A stretch of 45,828 bases of DNA, from the NCBI GenBank assembly GCA_021413905.1, contig JAIOPO010000006.1:1-45828 (forward strand), in the 5' to 3' direction. This document shows positions 36,446-44,557 of this stretch, piece after piece. The stretch is from Candidatus Nomurabacteria bacterium (GTDB taxonomy: Bacteria > Patescibacteriota > Minisyncoccia > Phycocordibacterales > UBA9973). Both the position numbers and the translations under genes were made by a program. The stretch's first letter is position 1. Every line of letters starts with the position of its first letter. The notes below the pieces were generated by a model. It ran no database searches. It was not told the DNA's origin and worked only from the letters and a program-made list of their open reading frames with translations.

Positions 36446-39400
36446 TTAAAATTTTACTTTATTTAGTTTTCCTATTTCAGCAGCTTTTTGCAATGCTCTT
36501 TTTATAAATTCTTCAGATGTTTCGGCTCTTTGCAATAAACTTTCCGATCTAGGTTGTAATTCAGTTACGTCTTGTAATTTATGCATATATTTTAAATAAG
36601 AAATAAACGGTTCTTTTTCCGGTAAATGGTTTTCATTGCTTAACATTTTCATCGCAGAATCATCTTTGATCGCTTCCCAAGCTATTGGTCTTTCTTCAAA
36701 AATATGATTTATTGAATTTGTATAACTTTTATTTATTTTTTCTGTTAATTCTTCAGAAATTTTAATTTCATCATTTTTTGCATATACTTCATCATTATCA
36801 TTTTTGTAATTTTCAGCTTGTTTTGTCGCTCCTTCCATTGCTTCTTTTACTTCTGGTGTTCTACTTTCAAGTCTTTCTTCTGGAGTCATTTTATTAAATT
36901 CATTTTCTGTATGTTGTGTAGAGTTTTCGTGTTTTGTAAACTCTTCTGTGTATTTTTCATCAGTCATTCCTGTGTCATTTTGTGTATTTATTTCTGCTGT
37001 ATTGTTTTGCGCAAATTCTGGACTTGGAGTGTCTTCATCTAATTTAACATTCAAATTTTGTTCGTTTGTATCAATGTTTACATTTTCTTGGTAAGTCGAA
37101 TCATCATCTAAAGTATATTCTGTAGAATTTGTTTTTATTTCAGGTGTTTCAGTTAAAGCTATTTCATTTTCGTTATGATTTTCAGTATTTTCTATTGTTT
37201 CTTCCTTTTCAAAAATTGGTTTTTCTTCTATTATTATTTCTTTTTGATTTTCTTGTGTGTTTGTTTCATTGTTTGTATTTTCTGTTTTTATTGTTGGTTC
37301 TTGTTCTTTTATTATTTCTTTATTTATTTCCTTTTCAGCAGGAGCTTCCACTTTTTCTCCGTGTTTAAATTCATATAAGTTGTGTGAATTCGTATTTTCA
37401 AAATCTTCACGATTTGGGTGTGCTGATTCAGAATAAACAGAAATACCTGGTGTCCCAGAAGCTTCTGCTATTGGTGTATGTATATATCCAGACATTTCAA
37501 GAGTTGTCACTGAGCTTGCTAATGCTATTGCTCCAGATGCAAGTTTCCTGTAAATTCTTTGTTTTTCAGCTTCTCTGTGTATTTTTGAATATTCTGCTTC
37601 TATTTCTGCTAGCCTATTTTCATCTATCCCTCCTACTGTTTCACTTAGAGTATCTTTTTTTAATTCTTTTATTTTTTCATCTAATGTTTCTTGGATTGAT
37701 TTTTCACTTTTTATAAAACTTTTTGCTGCATAAACTCCGGTAATACTTGCAAGTGTTGCGATACCTGCGGGTGAAAATGCAGACATTCCAATACTTGCAC
37801 CAAGCATTGTTTTGTTTACCCAATGTCTGTGTTTTTCTGGTACATATGAAGTTATTTTTTCAGTTGCACCTGTTAAGGCTAAAGCCATAAGTGCTTTTTT
37901 TCCAATATAGCTTGTGATTCCAGCGCTGAGTGCAGCAGATGATCCTATACCTAATGCTCCAGCACTTAATACGACACCACTTGAAACCGCACCAACTAAA
38001 GCTATTTTTACAGCTGTTTTTGCGTATTTATTGTCCCAATTATCCCATTTTTCAATACCTTTTTGAATTCCATTTTTAATTCTTTCTGAAAAACCACCAT
38101 TTTCTATTTTGTATTTATTTATTTCTTCTTTTTCTTCTGTTATAAAATCAAAAATATCTTTACCTGTTGCTTCCAGATAATCTCTTTTTGATTTCAAATA
38201 TTCTTCTTCTGGATTTTTTATTTTTTCATTTTCATTATCACCAAAAATACTTAAAGTTTTTTTCCATAAACTTTTTTTCTCGTATTTTTTTTGTAGATAT
38301 GCTTCCCTTTTTTGTTTAAGTTGTAATTTAGCTAGTTCTACGCTCTCTGCTTTGTAGAAATTAGTACCGTCTATTGAAACAAAATCTTCACTAACTTCTT
38401 CTTTCTCTTTTGTTTCAAATTCTTCTATTTTTTCTTCCTCTTTTTTTGCATTTAAAAAATCATCTGCTGTTTTATTTATGTTTGCTACTATTTTTTTATT
38501 TGCTTCTTCTAATTCTTTTACGTAATCAAAAGAATCTTGCACTTCAATAGTAGGAATAGGTTCTTGTTTTTTTGTTTCAACAATAGTGTCTTTTTTCACT
38601 ATTTCATCTTGTTTTCCATACATTTCTAATATTGATTTGTTGTTTATTGAACTTAAAATATCACTTAACAATATTTCCTTTAATTTTTCTGGTGTTATTT
38701 TGATTTTTATTTTATTTTTTTCTGTTTCGAATACAAATTTGAAATCATTTTTCTTTGTTGGTCTTTCTAAAACAACATAAATACCTTTATTTATTTCTCC
38801 TTTATAAAAAAATCTCTCCCCTTTTTTAATATTTTTAAATATATCTTCTTTGAGAATAGATGGACTTTCTGTTTTTTCAAAAACTGCTTTTTTTGTTTCA
38901 GGTAATGAATTTAGTTCTTCTTTAGTTTCTTCTTTAGTATTTATTATTTTTAAATAGCCTTTATCCCATTCTTTTTTAAAATTTTCAGAATCCATCTCTT
39001 TAATTTCCTTTTCATCTCCTGTAGTTTTTTCTAAACGAATCAAAAGCATATTGTTTTTTTTAGCAGTTCTAAAACCAATCACTTTGTATTCAAGGTTATT
39101 TATTTTTATTTTTCTATCAATTTCTATTTTCTTATCTTTGCCATTTAAGTTAACAATAAAATCTTTTTTTGCTAAGGATTGAAATATCTTATCTACTAAT
39201 TTTTCAGTTGTTATTCCTTTGTTTTTATTAGTTGATTCTTTCTCTAATCTTTCTTTGGCTTTGTCTATTTTGTCTCTTTTTGTCTTTAGGGCAACTACTT
39301 GATCATTAGAAAGTTTTTGTAAAATTTCTTTTTTAATATTTTTACGGCCAGCTTCTTTGCTGTTTTTTTTATCAACAGAAGAAGAGCCTGAAAAATTTTC

Positions 39401-39448
39401 TCCTAATTCTTCAAAACTTGTAAATGTATTTTTAAATTTTGATGACAT
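36446..39448 (-). CDS. Large hypothetical membrane protein (1000 aa): charged N-terminal region, hydrophobic/glycine-rich centre, Glu/Asn/Thr-rich C-terminal region
   Basis: Long intact ORF; hydrophobic stretches TAVKIALVGAVSSGVVLSAGALGIGSSAALSAGI... and SGAIALASSVTTLEMSGYI. Confidence 0.65.
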   Translation of the reverse strand: MSSKFKNTFTSFEELGENFSGSSSVDKKNSKEAGRKNIKKEILQKLSNDQVVALKTKRDKIDKAKERLEKESTNKNKGITTEKLVDKIFQSLAKKDFIVNLNGKDKKIEIDRKIKINNLEYKVIGFRTAKKNNMLLIRLEKTTGDEKEIKEMDSENFKKEWDKGYLKIINTKEETKEELNSLPETKKAVFEKTESPSILKEDIFKNIKKGERFFYKGEINKGIYVVLERPTKKNDFKFVFETEKNKIKIKITPEKLKEILLSDILSSINNKSILEMYGKQDEIVKKDTIVETKKQEPIPTIEVQDSFDYVKELEEANKKIVANINKTADDFLNAKKEEEKIEEFETKEKEEVSEDFVSIDGTNFYKAESVELAKLQLKQKREAYLQKKYEKKSLWKKTLSIFGDNENEKIKNPEEEYLKSKRDYLEATGKDIFDFITEEKEEINKYKIENGGFSERIKNGIQKGIEKWDNWDNKYAKTAVKIALVGAVSSGVVLSAGALGIGSSAALSAGITSYIGKKALMALALTGATEKITSYVPEKHRHWVNKTMLGASIGMSAFSPAGIATLASITGVYAAKSFIKSEKSIQETLDEKIKELKKDTLSETVGGIDENRLAEIEAEYSKIHREAEKQRIYRKLASGAIALASSVTTLEMSGYIHTPIAEASGTPGISVYSESAHPNREDFENTNSHNLYEFKHGEKVEAPAEKEINKEIIKEQEPTIKTENTNNETNTQENQKEIIIEEKPIFEKEETIENTENHNENEIALTETPEIKTNSTEYTLDDDSTYQENVNIDTNEQNLNVKLDEDTPSPEFAQNNTAEINTQNDTGMTDEKYTEEFTKHENSTQHTENEFNKMTPEERLESRTPEVKEAMEGATKQAENYKNDNDEVYAKNDEIKISEELTEKINKSYTNSINHIFEERPIAWEAIKDDSAMKMLSNENHLPEKEPFISYLKYMHKLQDVTELQPRSESLLQRAETSEEFIKRALQKAAEIGKLNKVKF

Positions 39449-39643
39449 ATCTTATATTATACAATACTTATTTTGCATTGCACATAATTTATGATTCTTT
39501 TTTACAAATTGTGTATATTTTTAAATGTTTTGTCAAGTTCATTTTTAAAATAAAACTATTATATAGTTTTCCACATTTGGGTTGACTTGTTTCTCTGGAT
39601 TGGCTACCATTAAGTAGTAGCCCTGTATAGGAGTATGAATATA

Positions 39644-39675
39644 GGGCCAGGCTTGCCTAAAGGCAAGCCTGGCCC
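39644..39675. repeat. Perfect GC-rich hairpin, 15-bp stem, 2-nt centre
   Basis: GGGCCAGGCTTGCCT-aa-AGGCAAGCCTGGCCC; no T-tract on either side. Confidence 0.85.
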
Positions 39676-39847
39676 ATCCCGAAATCAGCACAGATCGTAA
39701 TCATCGTAAGAATCTTTTTCGCTTATGCGAACATACACATATTCGGTCGTTTCTGTATTTTACCCTTATTTTATAAGGATAAGAAAGAATTTCTTGCGAT
39801 AAATAATTTGTTTTATAAAAACTCAATTTAAAATTTATAGTGCTATT

Positions 39848-40957
39848 TTGACTGTCTACCTATGTTTTGGCTTTTTTGTTATGCCTTATAAGGCAAACGC
39901 TGGTTTCTGGTCTTCTTTTTTTGGAACAGATGCCTCTGCTAGTGATTCAGAGTCTTTTTCTGGTAAAAATTCTCAAAACTCTTCTTTGGCATTACAAGCC
40001 AATATTTCAGCAGTTTCGTTGATTCAAGAAAAAAAGGATAAAAAAACGGATGATGAGGTAAAAGAAGATGTTAATGTCGCTGTTTCCGGAAATGCTCTTG
40101 TTCCTAGTATTGTAGGACATGCTTCTACTTTAGATGGTACAGATAATGGAGAATCTTCTTCTGATCAGATAAGTGTTTATGTGGTAAGAAAAAACGACTC
40201 CATTAAAGCAATTGCAGATATGTTTGATGTGTCTGTTAATACAATTCTTTTGGCTAATGATATGAAAAAAGGAGATAAATTGACCGAAGGGCAAGTTTTG
40301 GTTATTTTACCTATTTCTGGAACAGAGCATACTGTTACAAAAGGCCAAACAATTCAAAGTATAGCTAAACTTTACAAAGTAGATTCAGGAGATATCGCTG
40401 CTTATAATGGTATTAGTGAAGATTCTAAATTAACCATAGGAGATAAGCTTATTATTCCTGGTGCTGATGATATGTCTGATGAAGGCGGTGATAAACCGGC
40501 TCCAAATTTGAATAAATCTGTTGATAAGGATAAAAATTATTATGCTAGTCATCCTATAAAAGATGTTGTTGGATATTTTATAAATCCTTTGCCTACTGGT
40601 CATAAAACTCAAGGTTTGCATGGCCCAGGACACAGTGGTATTGATATCGGTGCGCCAACAGGCAGTCCTATTTATGCTTCTGCTTCAGGAACAGTTCTCG
40701 TAGCAAAGACAGGTTGTGTTGTCGGCCGAAGAAGTTGTGGTGGTGGATATGGAAATATGGTTATTATTAAACATTCAAATGGTACTACTACTTTGTATGG
40801 ACATATGTCTAAAGTCATCACAACTACTGGTGATACTGTAAATCAAGGTGAATTAATAGGTCTTGTGGGTTCTACTGGTCACTCTACTGGCCCTCATCTT
40901 CATTTCGAGGTTCACGGAGCTAAAAATCCAGGATCTGATTGGTCTTGGAAACAATAA
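39848..40957 (+). CDS. M23 family metallopeptidase with two LysM domains (TTG start as given in track; start uncertain)
   Basis: YVVRKNDSIKAIADMFDVSVNTILLANDM and HTVTKGQTIQSIAKLYKVDSGDIAAYNGI (LysM); HSGIDIGAPTGSPIYASASGTV...YGHMSKV...GSTGHSTGPHLHFEV (M23). Confidence 0.93.
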   Translation: MTVYLCFGFFVMPYKANAGFWSSFFGTDASASDSESFSGKNSQNSSLALQANISAVSLIQEKKDKKTDDEVKEDVNVAVSGNALVPSIVGHASTLDGTDNGESSSDQISVYVVRKNDSIKAIADMFDVSVNTILLANDMKKGDKLTEGQVLVILPISGTEHTVTKGQTIQSIAKLYKVDSGDIAAYNGISEDSKLTIGDKLIIPGADDMSDEGGDKPAPNLNKSVDKDKNYYASHPIKDVVGYFINPLPTGHKTQGLHGPGHSGIDIGAPTGSPIYASASGTVLVAKTGCVVGRRSCGGGYGNMVIIKHSNGTTTLYGHMSKVITTTGDTVNQGELIGLVGSTGHSTGPHLHFEVHGAKNPGSDWSWKQ

Positions 40958-41015
40958 TTAATTGTGTTATTCTTAGGGTAGAAAATTCTTTGTAACCATT
41001 TAAATTGGAGGTCTT

Positions 41016-41741
41016 ATGATCATCTATGTGTTTTTCTTTGCTCACTGGTATCTTTCGCTTTTTACACAAAGCTTTTTTTACCATAGGTATTCCGCCCACG
41101 GGATGTTTTTAATGTCAAAAACAACAGAAAAGGTATTTTTTGTTTTGAGTTGGCTTTTCCAGGGTAGTTCTTATCTAAGCCCATGGGCTTATGGTGTGAT
41201 GCATCGAATGCATCATGCGTATGCTGATACGCCACTAGATCCACATTCCCCTTTGTATGACCACAATTTGTGGAATATGATGTGGAAAACAAAAAACATC
41301 TATAATAGCATTTTTTATAAAAAAGCTGATTTTACTCAAAATTTTTATAAGAATTTGCCGATCTGGACAGCAATGGATAAATTTGCAGATTCTTGGGCGA
41401 ATCGTTTATTTTGGGTATTTCTTTATATCACCTTTTATGTGATATTTGCTACTCATTGGTATCAGTATTTGCTATTGCCTATTCATTTTGTAATGGGTCC
41501 GTTTCACGGAGCTATCATTAACTGGTTTGCACATAAGTATGGTTATGTGAATAATAAAGTAAATGATACTTCTAAAAATTTAATGGCACCCGATATACTC
41601 ATGTGGGGTGAAAGTTATCATAATAATCACCATAAATTCCCTTCCAGTCCTAATTTTGGAAGAAGATGGTTTGAAATTGATCCAATGTATCCAATTATTT
41701 TAATTTTGGATAAAATAGGGTTAATAAAGTTAGTGCGTTAA
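41016..41741 (+). CDS. Membrane fatty acid desaturase (acyl-CoA/acyl-lipid desaturase family)
   Basis: Three His boxes: HRYSAH, HRMHH, HNNHH; four hydrophobic segments. Confidence 0.9.
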   Translation: MIIYVFFFAHWYLSLFTQSFFYHRYSAHGMFLMSKTTEKVFFVLSWLFQGSSYLSPWAYGVMHRMHHAYADTPLDPHSPLYDHNLWNMMWKTKNIYNSIFYKKADFTQNFYKNLPIWTAMDKFADSWANRLFWVFLYITFYVIFATHWYQYLLLPIHFVMGPFHGAIINWFAHKYGYVNNKVNDTSKNLMAPDILMWGESYHNNHHKFPSSPNFGRRWFEIDPMYPIILILDKIGLIKLVR

Positions 41742-41751
41742 TGTGCGTGTG

Positions 41752-41788
41752 ACTACGTGTCTTCTGAAAAGGAGCACGTAGTTTTTTG
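41752..41788 (+). terminator. Intrinsic terminator after the desaturase gene
   Basis: ACTACGTG...CACGTAGT followed by TTTTTT. Confidence 0.75.
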
Positions 41789-41848
41789 TTTAAATATTGT
41801 TTTTGTTAATTTTTTTTGCTACTATATGAAAGTTAGCTTATTTTAAAA

Positions 41849-41922
41849 GCGGGATTAGTTTATCGGTAAAATAACAGTTTTCCAAACTGTGGTGAAGGGT
41901 TCGACTCCCTTATCCCGCACCA
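41849..41922 (+). tRNA. tRNA-Gly (anticodon TCC), CCA encoded
   Basis: GCGGGAT/ATCCCGC acceptor stem, ACAGT-TTTCCAA-ACTGT anticodon arm, AAGGG-TTCGACT-CCCTT T-arm, terminal ACCA. Confidence 0.95.
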
Positions 41923-41966
41923 ACAAACAAAAAAGCCTTAAATTAAGGCTTTTTTGTTTGTTGGTG
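41918..41966. terminator. 49-bp perfect inverted repeat overlapping the tRNA-Gly 3' end; probable terminator
   Basis: CACCAACAAACAAAAAAGCCTTAA-a-TTAAGGCTTTTTTGTTTGTTGGTG. Confidence 0.85.
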
Positions 41967-42002
41967 TGTTTATTGTACCAAGTCCGAACCTATTTTCAAA
42001 AT

Positions 42003-42220
42003 CGCTGATACAGCGTTCCCTGCGCGCTGAAACGCCTCTGTGCGAAGCACAGAGCTTCTGCAAAAGCAGAAGTGTGGGAAAACGCTAAATACACAATGGA
42101 CTCGGTTTTGCGAAGCAATTTTGCGGGAGGGAGGATTCGCAAAACCGAGACTGATTTTTTGAAAAGTTTTTTGGGCTGGGCTTCCGCCCCGCAGGAGGGT
42201 GCGGGAGGAATGCGGGGCGG
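42003..42220. repeat. Cluster of GC-rich hairpins
   Basis: CGCTGataCAGCG (42003-42015); CTCTGTGCgaaGCACAGAG (42036-42054); CTTCTGCaaaaGCAGAAG (42055-42072); CTCGGTTTTGCGAA...TTCGCAAAACCGAG (42101-42149); CCGCCCCGCA...TGCGGGGCGG (42184-42220). Confidence 0.8.
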
Positions 42221-42257
42221 ATTCTTTTTTTAGATTTTTGGCGGGCGGGCAAAGAGA

Positions 42258-42287
42258 AAAGCCATTCCAAAATTTTGGAATGGCTTT
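42258..42287. terminator. 30-bp perfect palindrome, probable terminator of 42297-42683
   Basis: AAAGCCATTCCAAAATTTTGGAATGGCTTT. Confidence 0.7.
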
Positions 42288-42296
42288 AGGTTGATT

Positions 42297-42683
42297 TCAT
42301 CCATTGCGTCTGAAGTAAGCGTACTCATCAAATTTTTTAATGAGTAATTCTTCCTTCGTTAAATCAAATGTTCCATCATGCTTTAAGCATCGAGCATTTA
42401 AATTAGATTCTTTTTTTATAAAATCGCAAGGTGATTCGTAGGCTAGTAGGCATAAAATTAATTTTCCTTTTTCGCAATGAAAATAATTTATTTTTTCATT
42501 TTTGAAATAGAAATTAAAAATTTTTAATCCCGTTCTTGGGTCTGCTATGAAGACAAGTGCTTCATCAAGTGTTCCGTAAAATATCTTCCCTCCTTTTTCG
42601 TCTAAGAGAGGATTAATATATCCAGAGCGAGTTGCAAGTTCGGAGTATTCAAATACCCACCAGTTTTTTGTTTGTTTTTCCAT
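42297..42683 (-). CDS. Hypothetical protein (128 aa)
   Basis: Isolated ORF followed by terminator-like palindrome. Confidence 0.55.
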   Translation of the reverse strand: MEKQTKNWWVFEYSELATRSGYINPLLDEKGGKIFYGTLDEALVFIADPRTGLKIFNFYFKNEKINYFHCEKGKLILCLLAYESPCDFIKKESNLNARCLKHDGTFDLTKEELLIKKFDEYAYFRRNG

Positions 42684-43070
42684 TGTAAATTTGTTTTAAA
42701 TTGTTTCACTATACGCAAAAGAGTGCATGCCTTTTTGTCAGCTTGAAGCGCGTAGCTTCCTCTTCTGGAAAACAAATAACAATGAAATTTTTAAAGAACA
42801 ATTCACTACCAAACCACAAATAAATTTATGATCTGGATAATGAGGACAAGCAGTACTGCTTGTCCAAATATTTTTGCTACACAGTTTTTTGTTTGTTGAC
42901 ACAATAACTTTATTTGCTACGGAAATTATCTATCACAAATATTAGTTTTGAATGTGTTTAATCAACATTTAGAAACTTGTTTACTACGGAAATTTTTTAA
43001 AAATTCTATCATAAACTTTAAAACTAAACCTTGCGTTATCTACACAAGACAGAGCCAGGGGCTTCGGGTA

Positions 43071-43295
43071 CTATGCTTCACCGAGCTTTGTTTGGACTTT
43101 TTCTTGTAACTTTGATTCGGTGAGCAGAAATCCGCCTAAACCAATCATTACGATACTGACAATCAGTATGAACGCAATCATGGGTTGGTTTTTCTCTGCA
43201 ATCACTTGAGTAGTATGTGTTAAGGAATATATCCCAAACAATCCTGCACCAAGTGCTACTAAACCAAGAGTTAACCTAACTATTGTGTTTAACAT
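43071..43295 (-). CDS. Small two-TM membrane protein (74 aa)
   Basis: Two hydrophobic segments; matching promoter TTGACA-17-TATGCT (rc of 43316-43344). Confidence 0.6.
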   Translation of the reverse strand: MLNTIVRLTLGLVALGAGLFGIYSLTHTTQVIAEKNQPMIAFILIVSIVMIGLGGFLLTESKLQEKVQTKLGEA

Positions 43296-43315
43296 ATTTC
43301 GAAAGAACTACAGAC

Positions 43316-43361
43316 AGCATAGCAGATTACGCTTGACTTGTCAAGCGTTTCGTGCTAGAGT
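43316..43361. promoter_or_regulatory. Divergent promoters with -35 boxes inside one palindrome
   Basis: ACGCTTGAC-tt-GTCAAGCGT (43329-43348). Plus: TTGACT 43333-43338, 17 bp, TAGAGT 43356-43361. Minus: TTGACA (rc 43339-43344), 17 bp, TATGCT (rc 43316-43321). Confidence 0.75.
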
Positions 43362-43389
43362 ACATTCAAACAAATAAAAGTACCTTATT

Positions 43390-43917
43390 ATGCAAAATAC
43401 GGAATGGCTTAATGAAAAAGAGCTAATCACAATCTTGAGTGAGCACTACAAAAAGCTTGGTTTTGCTGTCAGAAAAGTCAAAAGTTCTGACAGTCTTCAC
43501 TACTTGCTTGAAATTACCACCGAACCACTCAAAGATTTCAAATTTGATTATCAGCTTGAAAAACTGGAAGTAACTGACCATCTTTTGGAAAAGGTTACTA
43601 AAATGCCAACCCAAAAAAGGAGTAATGTTTTTGACTTTTCGTCCTTGAATAAGGATGAACTAAAAGCAATTATCAAAAATCACATTTTGGCACGACTTTC
43701 AGAAAAAGAGCGAATGATTATGATTGAAATTTATGAGCTTTGCCCGAAAACTATTTGTAAGGGTGCACCAACAAATTTGAAGGGTGAAAAGATTAACCGA
43801 TCATTGGATAATTTGTATAAAATTTTTCCAAGAGCGGAAGCCCGAAAAATGGTGTCAGTGCACCGAAGGCTCATTGAAGATTTGAGAAAAGCGTTATCAG
43901 AATTTCAAAAAAATTGA
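43390..43917 (+). CDS. Hypothetical protein (175 aa), possibly with helical DNA-binding-like C-terminal part
   Basis: Promoter-terminator-bounded ORF; C-terminal helices after LSEKERMIMIEIYEL. No family recognised. Confidence 0.6.
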   Translation: MQNTEWLNEKELITILSEHYKKLGFAVRKVKSSDSLHYLLEITTEPLKDFKFDYQLEKLEVTDHLLEKVTKMPTQKRSNVFDFSSLNKDELKAIIKNHILARLSEKERMIMIEIYELCPKTICKGAPTNLKGEKINRSLDNLYKIFPRAEARKMVSVHRRLIEDLRKALSEFQKN

Positions 43918-43925
43918 TTCTGATT

Positions 43926-43959
43926 AAAGAGTGTTCCAGTATTGGAACACTCTTTTTTA
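43926..43959 (+). terminator. Intrinsic terminator
   Basis: AAAGAGTGTTCCA-gtat-TGGAACACTCTTT + T-run. Confidence 0.85.
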
Positions 43960-44017
43960 TTGACTAACGTCATATTTTACTGTAGTCTGATTTTAGAACC
44001 TTTTAAAAACTAACGAC

Positions 44018-44437
44018 ATGGCAGAAAAAATAAACATTCTCATCGTGGATGATTTAGAATTAGTACACGAGCCGATTGAAAGATTCTTAAAAGACTTTGT
44101 TTTTGTAGAAAACCAAATTAGCATTACCAGTGCTTATAATCTCACACAAGCTAGGCGTATTTTAACAGAAAGAAAGTACGACATTATCATGTTAGACGGA
44201 GATGTAGGAGGTAGTTGGGGTCATGAAATTATTCAGGATATTTTTAAACATAATGATAAAGTCATTATCGTTTCAAGTTCTAACCATGATAACTTCAACA
44301 CTGAAAATGTAAATTTGGGAGCACAGGAATCTTTGAACAAAACATATCTGTATGATTGGAATGACAAAGAGGGTGTGTTTAGAACGCAAAAAGCAAAAGT
44401 AATACGAGAACTTTTTGAGAAATCGAATAAACATTAA
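44018..44437 (+). CDS. Stand-alone response regulator receiver-like protein
   Basis: INILIVDDLELVHEPIERFLKDF, KYDIIMLDGDVGG (phosphoacceptor Asp region), KVIIVSSSNHDNF, KTYLYDW. Confidence 0.75.
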   Translation: MAEKINILIVDDLELVHEPIERFLKDFVFVENQISITSAYNLTQARRILTERKYDIIMLDGDVGGSWGHEIIQDIFKHNDKVIIVSSSNHDNFNTENVNLGAQESLNKTYLYDWNDKEGVFRTQKAKVIRELFEKSNKH

Positions 44438-44470
44438 GGACTTCGCGAAGCGAAGTCCTTTTCTTTTTTG
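44436..44470 (+). terminator. Intrinsic terminator
   Basis: AAGGACTTCGC-gaa-GCGAAGTCCTT then TTCTTTTTT. Confidence 0.8.
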
Positions 44471-44508
44471 GCGCGCAACTAGAAAAAATACTCATAAAAA
44501 CTATTGTT

Positions 44509-44547
44509 GAAAACACAAAAGCCCCGTTTAGGGGCTTTTGTGTTTTC
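44509..44547. terminator. Terminator of the 44558-45505 gene
   Basis: GAAAACACAAAAGCCCC-gttta-GGGGCTTTTGTGTTTTC perfect 17-bp arms. Confidence 0.8.
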
Positions 44548-44557
44548 AATTCCCATT

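Noticed and set aside
37129-37716. Plus-strand Leu/Phe-rich ORFs (e.g. 37129-37368, 37384-37716)
   Set aside because: Antisense of the Glu/Asn/Thr-rich 1000-aa protein; low-complexity shadows.
42085-42270. 61-aa ORF (MEWLFSLPARQKSKKRIRPAFLPHPPAGRK...)
   Set aside because: Lies entirely over GC-rich hairpins and a terminator; composition follows the palindromes.
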